This document shows, in pieces, positions 35,021 to 46,445 of a stretch of DNA of 64,000 bases. Within the stretch, counting starts at the first letter, position 1; every line of letters starts with the position of its first letter. A program made the position numbers and the translations under genes. Location: positions 32,165,806 to 32,229,805 of the forward strand of contig NC_085140.1 in assembly GCF_024139115.2 (NCBI RefSeq). Reading direction: 5' to 3'. Source of the stretch: Armigeres subalbatus (taxonomy: Eukaryota > Arthropoda > Insecta > Diptera > Culicidae). Below the pieces are notes generated by a model, which worked only from the letters and a program-made list of their open reading frames with translations, did no database searches and was not told where the DNA came from.

Positions 35021-38000
35021 GATCATTATTTACTTTCACTTATATTACTCAATAATAAAGTACTAATAAGATTTTTTTGAACTAAGCTTAGCAACTCTTC
35101 TAAAACATAAAATCAAATTAACTAGATAATTAATTGTTTTCATGAAGCATTTTTCTCGAGAGTATGGTCTTCAATTCTACTTCACGTTTGAAGGATTGAA
35201 AACAATCTTAGATTGAGTTTCAAATATAAATATTTATTGGGATGCATATACAAAAATTAGATGGCCATTCCTTGAGATTTGGATTTCAGAACATGTGTCA
35301 AATATTTGACTTTCATTTCGTGTGAAATTTGATTTTTTTTGCTTCGGTAGTTCCATTACAAAGTCATCAACAGCTGGATAGCAGCTTTGTCTGTCCTGCA
35401 GTTATACACAAAACAAATCTAAAAGTGCAGTGGAATACTTCGAATACAAAAAAGTCAGCTTTTTATATGTATACTGCATTGAGATACACCCAGGTTTTTT
35501 TTCACGGTTTGGTTTTAGTAGTTTAAGACCTACAGCATCAATGAAACATTGAGTTAACCCCACGAAAAAATTACAAAAAAATCAAAGAAAATTTAGGTGG
35601 TATTTAAAAATCTGGGAAAGTTCGGGTAAACCGAGAAATCAATTAACTCCAACCGCGTAAAAAAAAATCTGGGTGTAATATGGAATTGAAAGAATTCAAA
35701 AAAAAAGTTGTATTTAATTTCTCCAAATTTGTATGTGACAAAACTTTATACCTAACAAATTTTAAAGTTTTTTAATTGTCTATTAACGTAAATTTTTATG
35801 GCTTATAAAATATTCACTCGTCAGCAGTCACATTTTCAGAACTATATTAAAATCTGCCATCCGTTTGTCGGATGTACTGATAATGAAATTGATTAAAGAA
35901 TGATTTAGCAGAGTTGTCCGATTGATATGATTACATAAATCAAACTAATTTTGTTCTGATAAGCCTTATGAGCCGCCTTTCCCTACATTTGGTTTTGGCA
36001 TTCTTGTCTGACTATCTGGCCGAAGGCGCACGCAATCATCACAAGTCGGTATGTACGGCACAAGCTCAGAAACAAGCGAGGTAAGGTCGAACGGGTCTGT
36101 TTGACTTGCGACTCATTTTAATTTGCCTTGTTTATTAAAAGAGACTGCTCCAGAATGCTAATCTATGAGCTCTACCAATTGGTGCCAGACTTTCTATCAA
36201 TCCTACTTTTAGAATGCGCGATCACAGTGTCAGGTGTCAAATTTGTATGGCCCTTCTCCATTTTTGTGTGTATCAGTGTATCACACATTCAAACATATAG
36301 AATTTGTAAGATTCTTTTGGAGAAATGTAAAAGAATCTGGCATCCGCTGGTTGGGTATGGTCATGTAGTTCCGAAGGGTTTCGATCGTAATCGCATGAAG
36401 TTGGGTGATGATTATAAGATGTAATGTAATATTGTTTGCTTCTTGAATGAGAGATTCGATAAGAGTGATGATGGAATGAGATCTTCTCATCAAATTGTGG
36501 AATAGATCAAAGTCAATGTCAAACATGATATCACACAAGAAATAATTCTCACTTATATTTCATAAATTCTGTCGTTTCGAATTTCTTGTTCATGGCGCTT
36601 AAGAATGCACAAAAAGTACCATAATCGCCAGGTGGATCCATTAGGTTCTTCACCAATCTCTTCTTCGTGTGTACTGGCATTGCATACCTCAACTAGAGAA
36701 ATGCCGCTATAAGATTTAGCATTCGCTAAGCTCTTTCACGTTTATTAACATAACTGCAACGTTTCTCAGTCAAGTTCCTATTTGTGCATTTCTTCATCGT
36801 GAGGCTAGCAGCACGACTTATTCTATGGCCTAGAAAGTCGGAGAAATTTCCGGGAAACTGGAAGAATTTCCTAGATCAGAGCAGGAAATTAATTAAAATG
36901 CTTGTCTGAATTATCATTCAAGCTCTGCTCCTTATTAACGCCTGCTGGTCGAAAGTCATTAGAATGAGGTCGATTTATATAGCTACCAAAGCGGTGGTTC
37001 TGCTACACGTATCGATTGCACAATTAGACTTCCTTCGGACTCAGATATGACAACAAGTCGTGTTACTCAATTGCTCTAAAACTCGAACACGAACTGCTAA
37101 GCGCATCTTGCTGCCATTTAGTATGTGCTTTTAGTATTATTTGCTTTTTTTCAATAATTACGCTGCTGCTAAGAATAAAAGGTATTGAAAGTAGCAGAAA
37201 CTGTTTTCAATCCTATAACAACAACATGTCGTGATTCTTTTCTCATCATCCACGCCCACTTGACACTAATTCATTGAGCTTCTTTACCAAAGTAGTCTAC
37301 GGCGGAATCTCGCATAAAGCTTCCTTGCGAAACAAGTTTTGATTTTTGATCCACTGAATCGGAGGATGATGCCTTTCTCTTTATTATCTACGGTGCCTTT
37401 TCTGGAGAACAGAAGAAGACACACAGTGGAACAAATTTGGACGAAGGGGATCAAAAGCATATTTTTGCATTTCTCGTACAACAAAGTTGTACTAGAAGGC
37501 TATAATTTCATTCCAAAAGTGTGTATGTGTGTAGCCTATAAATATTTTTTTTTGTTGAACGCGTTTCATTTAGAAGGGCTTGACAGATTCGAGTGCAACT
37601 GGTTTCATTCGACGGAGCAAATTTCCTAGTTGGACACTATTGTTTTTGTTTTTTAATAAATCAAGCAGTTTGGATTATATTTTTATTTTTTAATCAACAA
37701 AAACACAAATGTACATTGAATCATTATTCATTTTAGCCGTGGCGCAACCCAGGGTAAGTAATTTTTGCAACGTACTAGAATTGCACCAAATCTTTTTACC
37801 GCCGAAATGTAGGCAATAAGCACTGCATTTACAACATTAATTCGAATTCAACATATTGAATCGAGGAAGGCATCATCACCACCGGTGGATAAATTTGGGT
37901 TTTTAAATAGTAGCAACGGAGTTGTGATGAATTTATGAATTTTCGAAGAATCGTCGTTGATCCTCAACATTTAAAATTAATCTGGAGAAGACATACCAGT

Positions 38001-38060
38001 ATGATGTTGGATAAAGAGACATAAAAAATAAGTTTATCCACGGATCTACCAAAGACACCC
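35021..38060. other. Mostly featureless AT-rich sequence
   Basis: Aside from the weak exon candidate at 35968-36080 I see no gene, SINE or structured repeat. Short ORFs up to 98 codons have no recognisable content. Confidence 0.35.
35968..36080 (+). CDS. Possible first exon with signal-peptide-like start
   Basis: An ATG at 35968 opens a frame starting MSRLSLHLVLAFLSDYLAEG, with a hydrophobic core of about 8 residues like a secretion signal, followed by a basic stretch (RNHHKS). At 36080/36081 there is a good donor, GCGAG|GTAAGG. A second weaker donor (TCGGTATGT) lies upstream near 36048. Without splicing the frame ends at 36084. The Kozak context is poor and no downstream exon was identified, so chance is a real possibility. 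Confidence 0.18.
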
Positions 38061-38074
38061 GAATGCCATAAACC

Positions 38075-38300
38075 CGAATTCTATTCGCCCGAATAGACCA
38101 GACGTCCGAAAACATCAAACACCAAACCCCGAATGGATCATGTGCCCGAATGGCTCCACCCCACTGCCCCGAATGACAGTACCCCGAACGCCATTACCCC
38201 GAAGGCCACTACCCCGAATGGGACAGTACCCCGGAAACCATCACCCCGAATGGGACACTACCCCGAAATCCATTACCCCGAAAGGCAATTACCCCGAAAC
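38075..38300. repeat. CCCCGAATG minisatellite
   Basis: Irregular repeats of CCCCGAATGGNACNNTAC with about 20-22 base spacing. The complementary motif (CATTCGGGGTAGTG) forms the array at 40115-40260, so the two lie as inverted arrays 2 kb apart. ORFs here are artefacts. Confidence 0.8.
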
Positions 38301-38529
38301 GTTTCGAATATGTAGTATTCTATTATTATGTTTAACACCAACAGATATTGATGAATCGCAAAATGACAATCTTTCAAAAGAATAAAAAAATAGAGATACT
38401 TAGATAAATGCATTACATATTCTGTTTAACCAACAGTTTTGATTTTTCTTCTAATTAGCTTTAACTGTCATTCCTGTCATTATGATCTTGAAAAGTAATA
38501 TTCTACGAAATTAGATGAGGAGTAAGAGA

Positions 38530-38970
38530 GCCTTTCAATAGAACGCGTGTTCCCGGTATAAGGCGAACAGAGGAGATGATGCCTTCTTCAAATGAGGCAC
38601 ATAGATGAAATAATACATTCTTTAAACAAACGGGTTTGCTGTATAAGGCAGTCTGCGGAGATTAGGCCTTCTTTAAATGGACGCGTTTGCTCGGTATAAT
38701 GCACAAAGAGGAAATAATGCATTCTTAAAATGAACGCGTTTGCCCGGTATAAGGCACACAGAGAAGATGATGCCTTCTTTAAATGGACACGTTTGCCCAG
38801 TATAAGGCACACAGAGGAAATAATGCATTCTCTGAATGAACGCGTTTGCCCGATATAAGGCAGACAGATGAGAATATACCTTCTTTATGAACGTGGTTAT
38901 ACCAAGATAAGGGACACAGAGGAAATAATGCTTTTTTTAAAGTAACGCGCCCGCCCGTTAGATGCCGAAC
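38530..38970. repeat. 53-bp tandem repeat, about 8 copies
   Basis: ACGCGTTTGCCCGGTATAAG recurs with changes at 38681, 38734, 38787 and 38840, exactly 53 bp apart, with more diverged units on both sides. Within the unit ATGCCTTCTTTAAATGGA alternates with ATGCATTCTTAAAATGAA, suggesting a 106-bp higher-order pair. Confidence 0.85.
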
Positions 38971-39044
38971 AGAGATGATGCCTTGTTAAAGTCAACACAA
39001 CTTACCGAAGACAAACAAGATCTCCCCCCCCTCTCTTTCTTCTC

Positions 39045-39665
39045 ACGCACTTCCTCTACCTCACTAACCGAATCTTATGCATTCACCCACTCTTATTCAT
39101 TCACCCACTCTTACTCACTCAACCACTATTACTCAGTCATCCACTTTCACTTACTCGTTTGCTCTCAATCATTCGTTCTCCCTTTCTCGACCAATCTTAC
39201 TCACTTATTTTTACTCGTTCACTCACTCTTTCTTAATCACTCACTCACTCATGCTCACTCACTCATTTTTACTCATGCATCTCCTGTTACACACTTATTC
39301 ACTTTTACTAACTCACTTTCTGTAACTCTCTCCTTCCTTTTACTTACTCACTCATTCTTACTTACCCACTCACTCTTACTCACTCACTCACTGTTACTCT
39401 CTGGCTTACTCCTACTCTCATTCATATCACTCCACTCAATTTTACTCATGCACTCACTTTTACTCACTGACTCACTCGCTCTCTCTTACTCACTCACTCA
39501 CTCTTACTCACTCACTCACTTTTATTCACTTACTCACTCTCACTCACTCACTTTTACTCACTCATACATTCTCTATTACTCATTCACTTACTCTTACTCA
39601 CTCATTAAATTTTACTCACTTACTTTTACTGGCTCACTCTTATTCACTCATTCACCCACTCGTCG
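39045..39665. repeat. CTCA/CTTA degenerate microsatellite
   Basis: About 620 bases of TCACTCACTCTTACTCACTC-type sequence, pyrimidine-rich with no purine doublets over long stretches. The 236-residue open frame across it is a repeat artefact. Confidence 0.9.
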
Positions 39666-40114
39666 GTTCTGAGATTTAGACCACGCTTCATCCAGAATCC
39701 CTTTGCTTTACAACAGCGACCAAGGAACAACTTTAACCTTGTTGCCCTTGTAGCCATGCTGACGTGGATCGTAATGGATAAATCAAAAAGCAAAATCTGA
39801 CGCTATGAAACGAACAGATCGAGCCACCGTAGACATGTTTTGTCAAAACAACACAAATAGAAATATGCGTATACAGTGCCGCCGTTGTTTTGATGCGGTG
39901 AGTGCAAAATGAGTTACCTTGATTGATCCATTGCCTCCAACTCTCTGCATTGTGCATGAGAACGTGCTGCATAATCTTCCCCTACCTTTCAGGAATCTTG
40001 AAGGGTGCCATACGAAGTGGAACGGGATATTACAGAGTGAGAATTCTTAGTTCTATACTGCATTGAAACAGTTGCAGTTCCAATTATTATTTATAAACTT
40101 GAAATAATGATTAA

Positions 40115-40260
40115 TTCAGGATACTGGCTCATTCGGGGTAGTGTCCTATTAGGGGTAATGGCATTCGGGGTAGTGACTCATTCGGGGTTGTGGCGTTCGG
40201 GGTAGTGGCCTTCGGGGTAATGGAAATATGGGTAATGGAATTATGGGTAGTGTCGTAGAG
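40115..40260. repeat. CATTCGGGGTAGTG minisatellite, inverted partner of 38075
   Basis: Units such as TTCGGGGTAGTGNC and TTCGGGGTAATGG at about 20-base spacing, the reverse complement of the 38075-38300 motif. Confidence 0.75.
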
Positions 40261-40439
40261 TCGTCCGAATGTATCAAATGCCCGTGAATTTTGGTTGTTC
40301 TTCAATTGGCATCATGAAATAAGGTGAATAATCACTTGTTCCATCGATTTAAAAGAAGGATCCATATACTTTTGTGCAAACGCGAAATCTGAAAAAAAAA
40401 CTTTTATTCTGCATTAAGGGTATGCGATAACAAAATTTA

Positions 40440-40569
40440 TCCAAACAAAACGAAACGAAACGAAATTTAAAATGTCTATGTTGATTCGAAACGAAACTAA
40501 ACGAAATGTAGATTTACTTTCGAGAGTTCGAAACGATACGAAATCAAGGTCCATTCAATTCAAAATTTT
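40440..40569. repeat. CGAAACGAAA repeat, target of the RTE insertion
   Basis: Irregular CGAAACGAAA units. The sequence resumes at 47230 (ACGAAACGAAACGAAATTTC) after the RTE element, with TCAATTCAAAATTTT duplicated at 40555-40569 and 47216-47230. Related sequence is at 51355-51545. Confidence 0.75.
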
Positions 40570-40748
40570 TTGGGCTGCAAAATGGTGGGTTGACATCAAG
40601 GAAGGAGCGCCCAACAGAGCTCTGGTCCCCACAAGTCCCTATCTCACGCTTCCACGGGTCGTCCGATGACAAAATACCGCCAGCTAAGGGTTGTGTACTT
40701 AGCTGGTAGTGCAGCCTGGGCACTGTTGTCCTTCTGACATCAGCTAGA

Positions 40749-41468
40749 GTGAGAAGGTACGCCTCGAGCGTCTGTTCACCAGGAGGTGCGGCTCAAACAG
40801 CGTCTGCCTGGTACCCAGCGGCTGATCAACGAAATGCTGTATCGCGTCAGCTATACCTAAGGTGGCAGCCCCATCATCGCGATGTAGGTAACGCGACCCC
40901 GGTAAGGTGGCTTACTAACGCCTCTCAAATACCACGAAAAATGGAGATGGAAGAAAAAGAGAACGTTATCTATCACAGCGGCGGTGAAAAAGCAGAGCAT
41001 GGAGTTGGTTTCGTAGTGATGGGCAAGCAGATGAAGCGAGTGATGCGGTGGAAACCCATTAGCGAACGAATCTGTGTGTTGAGGATACGGGGCAAATTCT
41101 TCAATTACAGCCTAATCAACGTTTACGCACCGACAAACGATAAATCCGACGACGTGAAGGACACGTTTTATGAATGTCTTGATAAAGCCTATGGAGAGTG
41201 CCCAAAGCATGACGTGAAAATTGTTATCGGAGACGCTAACGCTCAGGTCGGTAGAGAGGACTTTTTCCGTCCCATAATCGGTAGGAAGAGCCTTCACTCT
41301 GCTACCAATGACAACGGCCTACGGCTAGTAAATGTTGCTGCTGCCAGAGGGATGGCCATCAGTAGCACCTACTTTGCACGAAAGAACATCCGAAAGCACA
41401 CCTGGAGACACCCAAATGGTGAAATTTGCAACCAGATAGGTGGAAGCAACACTTCGAGACTTTGTTGA
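40749..41468 (+). pseudogene. RTE-2 endonuclease remnant, internally deleted
   Basis: The frame contains GGEKAEHGVGFVVMGKQMKR, LINVYAPTNDKSDD, VIGDANAQVGRE and NGLRLVNVAAARGMAISST, which match the middle of the AP-endonuclease of RTE ORFs. The first catalytic block (WNCKS) is missing or unrecognisable. After PNGEICNQI (near 41435) a deletion joins the endonuclease directly to the RT-proximal linker (RWKQHFETLLNG in another frame), so the SDH block is lost. Confidence 0.75.
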
Positions 41469-42912
41469 ATGGAGGAAGTGACGGTGCATCGGTGAACAGA
41501 ATAAATATTAGCGACGATGGACAAGCTGTGGAGTCACCTACACTAGATGAGGTTAAAAAAGCTGTCAAAGAGCTGAAAAACAATAAGGCTGCTCCCGGCT
41601 GAACTTCTCAAACATGGCAGTGAGCAGCTTTATGAAGTTCTGCACCATATTATGTCGAAAATATGGGAAGACGAGGAAATGCCTGCTAGCTGGTTGGACG
41701 GCCTCATTTGCCCTCTCTTCAAGAAAGGGCACATACTGGAGTGCGCCAATTACCGAGGAATAACCCTCCTTAATTCGGCGTACAAAATTATGTCCCGTAT
41801 TCTGTTCAACAGATTGAGACCGCTTGAAGAGTCCTTCGTCGGCGAATATCAAGCAGGTTTTCGTGAGGGCCGATCAACGACGGATCAAATTTTTACCCTG
41901 AGACAAATCCTTGATAAATTCCGGGAGTACAACTTGCAGACACATCATCTGTTTATTGTTTTCAAGGCGGCGTACGATTCAGTGAAACGGAATGAATTAT
42001 GGCAAATTATGCTTGAACATGGTTTCCGGCGAAACTGATACGGCTGATTCGTATAACGTTGGACGGATCGAAATCAAGTGTAAGGGTTGCGGATGAAATA
42101 TCGACGTCATTTGTTACCTTAGATGGATTAAAGCAGGGTGATGCACTCTCGAGCCTACTGTTCAATATAGCGCTCGAGGGAGCGATTAGGAGAGCTGGTG
42201 TGCAAAGAAGCGGTACCATTATCACAAAATCGCATATGCTCCTGGGATTTGCGGACGATATCGATATTATCGGAATTGATCGCCGTGCCGTGGAAGAGGC
42301 TTTTGCGCCTTTTAAGAGGGAGACAGCGAGGATTGGACTCACGATCAATACCAGCAAAACGAAGTGCATGGTCGCTGGCAATCAACGTGGGTTCATTAGT
42401 GGTGGTGGTAGCGAGATGGTGCTGGATGGTGAAAAATTTGAAGTGGTAGAAGAATTTGTGTATCTTGGAACATTAGTGACGTGCGATAATGATGTTACCC
42501 GCGAGGTGAAAAGGCGTATTGCAGCTGCAAATAGGACTTATTACGGACTTCGTAACCAGCTTAAGTCCCGTAGTCTGCAAACGAGAACAAAACTCGCGCT
42601 GTATACTACTCTGATTCTTCCGGTGGCTTTATACGGCCATGAGACATGGACGTTAAAGGAGGCTCATCAGAGAGCTCTCGGAGTGTTTGAGCGTAAGGTG
42701 CTGCGGACAATACTCGGCGGTAAAAAGGAGAACGGTATCTGGCGGCGCCGCATGAATCACGAATTGTACCAGGTGTATAAAGGGCTGGATATTACTAAGC
42801 TTATACAACACGGCAGACTACGGTGGGTTGGTCACGTTGTTCGTATGCCGGAAGAACGTCAAGCGAAGATAATATTTAGTAGAGAACCCGGAAGAGGCCG
42901 CAGGCTTCGTGG
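41469..42912 (+). pseudogene. RTE-2 reverse transcriptase remnant
   Basis: Frame pieces at 41469-42038 and 42059-42912. Seen in order are LDEVKKAVKELKNNKAA, IWEDEEMPASWLDGLICPLF, NYRGITLLNSAYKIM, GEYQAGFREGRSTTDQ, FIVFKAAYDSV, LKQGDALSSLLFNIALEGAI, FADD at 42248-42259, NTSKTKCMV, LGTLVTCDND, YGHETW and LRWVGHVVRM. Changes are a small deletion near 41600 and a frame change near 42038. In the block FIVFKAAYD the usual first catalytic Asp (FIDFKAAYD) is Val, which would by itself inactivate the RT. The end of the frame continues into the inserted hAT-like element. Confidence 0.85.
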
Positions 42913-43739
42913 TAGAGGTGTGCGCCGCCGCCGGCAGTTTTTGGCACGCCGCCGCCGCCGACATTTTTGCATCGGCGCGCCGCCGTTTAAAATTTGCCAC
43001 GCCGCTGATCTATAATTTTCCACGCCGATTGAAATTTTCAGTGGAAACTCCTAAGATTCATTGGATTTTCCGTATAATTTGCTGATGGATCTCTACAACA
43101 TTACGTTGAAACATCAGAGAATTTTTCGTGAGGATACCAATTATTTCCATGAAAATTCCATACGATACCTTGTTAAAATTTCGAAGAGCTCTCCGTAAAA
43201 ACTAAGCGTGTGAAAATAGCCAAAAATGTAAAAATGAAAATCTAATTTAAATTGAATTTTTGAATAGAAAAGAGTTGTTCGGCAGAAAGTCACAAGACTG
43301 AAAGTTGTTAGGCCGAATCGTTTAACCGAAAAGATTAATTGGTAGAAGCCTACCCAAGCAAAGCTTAAGAGCAAATCGATAACTTGTTTTAATGTTGTGA
43401 AATCATCGATTATGTTTACTTAATTTGATATCTTTTTGGTCGTTTTGATAATTAAAATAACAAAACGTTTAGCAGAATCAGCTTACCGTGACATCAAATC
43501 AAAAACTATTCTACTGTCGATGAGAGGACATCGAAAACTAAATTTGATATTGGTTTCCGATAGCAAAATAAGTACACAGTTTGATGTCATATTATTCTAT
43601 TTAGTAATCTACAGCAACATGAGATCAAAATATATAATCAATCATGATGATTTATACATATTTGAAAACAAATCGTGAATCATTTTGTTGTCAAAAGCAA
43701 AATATTCTATATGCTCTCATTATGTTTTCAGACTTCGAT

Positions 43740-45720
43740 AGGATATGTAGCCTACAGATATATAGCCGAGAATTTTATTTGGTCGAACAGTTCCTTTGGC
43801 TAAAAAAATAGTGAACTTGTCCTTCGGCTGAAATAGTCGTTTGATAGAAAGGGCAATTTGGTCGAAATGGACATTCAGTCGAAAGTGTCGTTCGGCTGAA
43901 TTGATCATTTAGGATATTTTCACGACAATAACGGGAGAATCTTTTGAATTTCGCCTCAAAAAAATGATGAACTTCCCCAGAAATTCTTCAAGTTTTTCCA
44001 GAATATTCATTTGAAAATTATTTTCAGATTTTCCACGGGAACTACTTTCAAGTTTCGAGAACTCTTTGTAATTACCAAGGAAAATTGTTTGGGATTTACA
44101 TGAGAATCTCTACAGAGTTTTTACGGGAAGTTGTTCCAAATTTCTACAGGAAAATATTCGGAATATTCACGGAAAGTTCCTATTGAGTCTCTGTTGAGTA
44201 TTCTTTAAAATTCACACAGAAAATTTTGACTAGTGAAAGAGATGCTTTAACGTTGACTTCCCCAATCTAAATTAATCAAGCCGGTTAGTTTTTTATCCTT
44301 TATTAGAGTGATTTGTTTTTTTTTTTTTTCGCAGGAAGAAGTTCATCATTAAACGGCTAGTTTGGCATAGTCAACTTTAAAACGTCGGAAAAATGCTCGG
44401 AGTTTTTGAAGATTGTTTCTGGTTTCTTCAGAAAATTCTTTCTACTTTCGATTAAAAATTCTTGGTAAGTTTCATTCCAATCCAATAAGACCGAAAGTGA
44501 CAGACGGCCGAGCTGGTAATTTGGCCGAAAAAGCCGTTTGCCCTAACAGGTCGTCTGGCCGAAACCATCGTTGCCCAAAAATGCCATTTAGCAGAAATAG
44601 TTTTTTGACAGAATGGGTCATTTGGCCAAAAATGTCAATTGGCCAAACGGGGTCATACGGCCAAAACCTCGTACTGATACCCGTTCTCGTTCTGATCAGA
44701 AATGGCCACTTGTTTGGCGAAATGGTCTTTTTGACAATTGACCATTGAACAAAATTTCGTGGCCTCTCTATTTTAAGGTCAATACTAGACTTTAGGCCAA
44801 AAGACACTAGCCAGGTACCATTTAGCACAACGGAAACTGTTATCAGATCAAAACTGGTTTGACCGAAAATGTAGTTTGACCGAAAGCGATGTACAGCCAA
44901 AAGGAAAATTTGGACGGACTTGTAAAAAGTTGTTTACCCTAACAGGTCATTTAGCTCAAAATGCCGTTCGGGTGAAAAGTCGTTTGACCGAATATACATC
45001 ATTTGACCAAAAATGCCATTTGGTAAAAAATGGCATTTGGCAGAAAGAGTCATTTGGCCCTTAAATGTCATTTCTGCAACCTTCTTTGAAAAGTGTCGAT
45101 CGGCTGAATTGGTCATTTCGCCAAAGAAGACGTTTATCCGAATTGGTTATTTGACAGAGAATGCTGGTCGGCCAGAAAGGTTGTTTTGCAGAAAGGACAT
45201 TTTCTGGCCAAATTACCATTCCTACCAAACACTATTTTCGGTCAAATGATCTATTTGGTAAAAAGATTTTTTCGGCCAAATTACCAGTTCGGCTGAATGT
45301 CCATTTCGGCTGTATGTCGTTTTTGGTAAAAATACATTTTTGGTCGGACCATTTTTGACCTGATAACAGTTTCGGATAAACGTTCAATTCTGCTTAATGG
45401 GGTTTGGTTAGATGGCTTTTGACTTAAATGTTAGTATAGACTTAAAAGTAGAGAGGTTACGAAATTTCGTTCAACAGTCTTTTCAACGTAAATGTCATTG
45501 GGCCAAACGGATGGATATTATGGACTAAATTACCCATTCAGTTATTGACATTTGGCCGTAAGACCTGTTGGCCTAAACGATATTTTCGGACAAACGGCAT
45601 TTTTGGGTTGATGACCTATTCGGCAAAACGACCTGTTAGGGATAACGACTTTTTCGGCCAAATTACCAGTTCGGACAAACGGCTTTCGGCCAATGGAATT
45701 TCCAATAAATTTCTTACGGA
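43740..45720. repeat. Degenerate TTTGGCCGAAA repeat tract inside the hAT-like element
   Basis: Two blocks (43740-43910 and 44480-45720) of irregular GGTCATTTGGCCGAAA, GTCGTTTGGCC and GTTCGGCTGAA motifs, the same family as 16430-16960. Many short ORFs arise on both strands and none is real. Confidence 0.75.
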
Positions 45721-45723
45721 CAA

Positions 45724-45946
45724 TACACTAGTCGTTCGATAACTGTAACATGACGCATTCTAGACGTCAAACAATTATCAGACGTCATCAAAATAGAAGT
45801 GCATCTGATTGTTCACCGCTATGCAGTGATCATCGACTTTGACATAGTTTTGAAGCTCAGCTGTTCGATAACTGCAAAACTGATGTAACTTTTGCAGTTA
45901 AAAGCATTGCAGTTAAATGACTTGCAGTTATCGAACGTCTACTGTA
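45724..45946. mobile_element. TA-flanked MITE, pogo/Tigger-type, nested
   Basis: TA at both ends. The left end reads CACTAGTCGTTCGATAACTG and the right end read inward CAGTAGACGTTCGATAACTG. It is 219 bp between the TAs, without an ORF. The ends match those of 13444-13717 (GTTCGNTAACTG), so both belong to one group. Internal GTTCGATAACTGCAA and TTGCAGTTA repeats occur. Confidence 0.8.
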
Positions 45947-46259
45947 CAAAGAATTTCCCGTAGAATTCCAAGAATTTCGAACAATTTTTAGTTGAATCGT
46001 TTTGAACAATCCTTCGCGGAAATTTTAAAGAAGTTTCCGTTCAACTTACGGAGAATGCATTAAGGATCTGGCTTTCTCAGTCTACGGACCAGATCGTTAA
46101 TGCAACAATTTTTCCAGTCGTTAATTATTAACACTTATGGAGAATTTCTCCTGAACCTTCCAGAGAATTTTTCTCGAAAACTCCTTAAAGTCTCCCGCGA
46201 AAATTCTTAAAAATTGACTGTTTTATCGTAGGTCATGCCAAACAAGCCGTCTTTAGTAT

Positions 46260-46445
46260 GTCTAAGACGAATTAAGTACTCTCCATTTAATTCCACCAGT
46301 TAATTTTCGTTATCTTTGCACACAGTTGTGGTCGAAATACGTATCTGCAAAGTTAACGAAAATTAACTGGTGGAATTAAATGGAGAGTACTTAATTCGTC
46401 TTAGACGGTTGAATACATTCCACTAAAAGAGCTTTATATATTTTT
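46260..46445. mobile_element. Penelope-like palindromic insertion, 186 bp
   Basis: Flanked by a perfect 13-bp duplication, CCGTCTTTAGTAT (46247-46259 and 46446-46458). The left part is an inverted copy and the right part a direct copy of the same sequence (GTCTAAGACGAATTAAGTAC and its complement). The centre keeps GTTGTGGTCGAAATACGTATC, the second half of the hammerhead motif. The CTGAAGA half is missing, so the ribozyme core is incomplete. Confidence 0.85.

Noticed and set aside
37733..37760. hAT-like end (CCGTGGCGCAACCC)
   Set aside because: Similarity to 10323 and 253 is limited to about 9 bases. No partner end or 8-bp duplication.
39000..39672. 236-residue frame (HSLTHSYSLT)
   Set aside because: Translation of CTCA/CTTA microsatellite.
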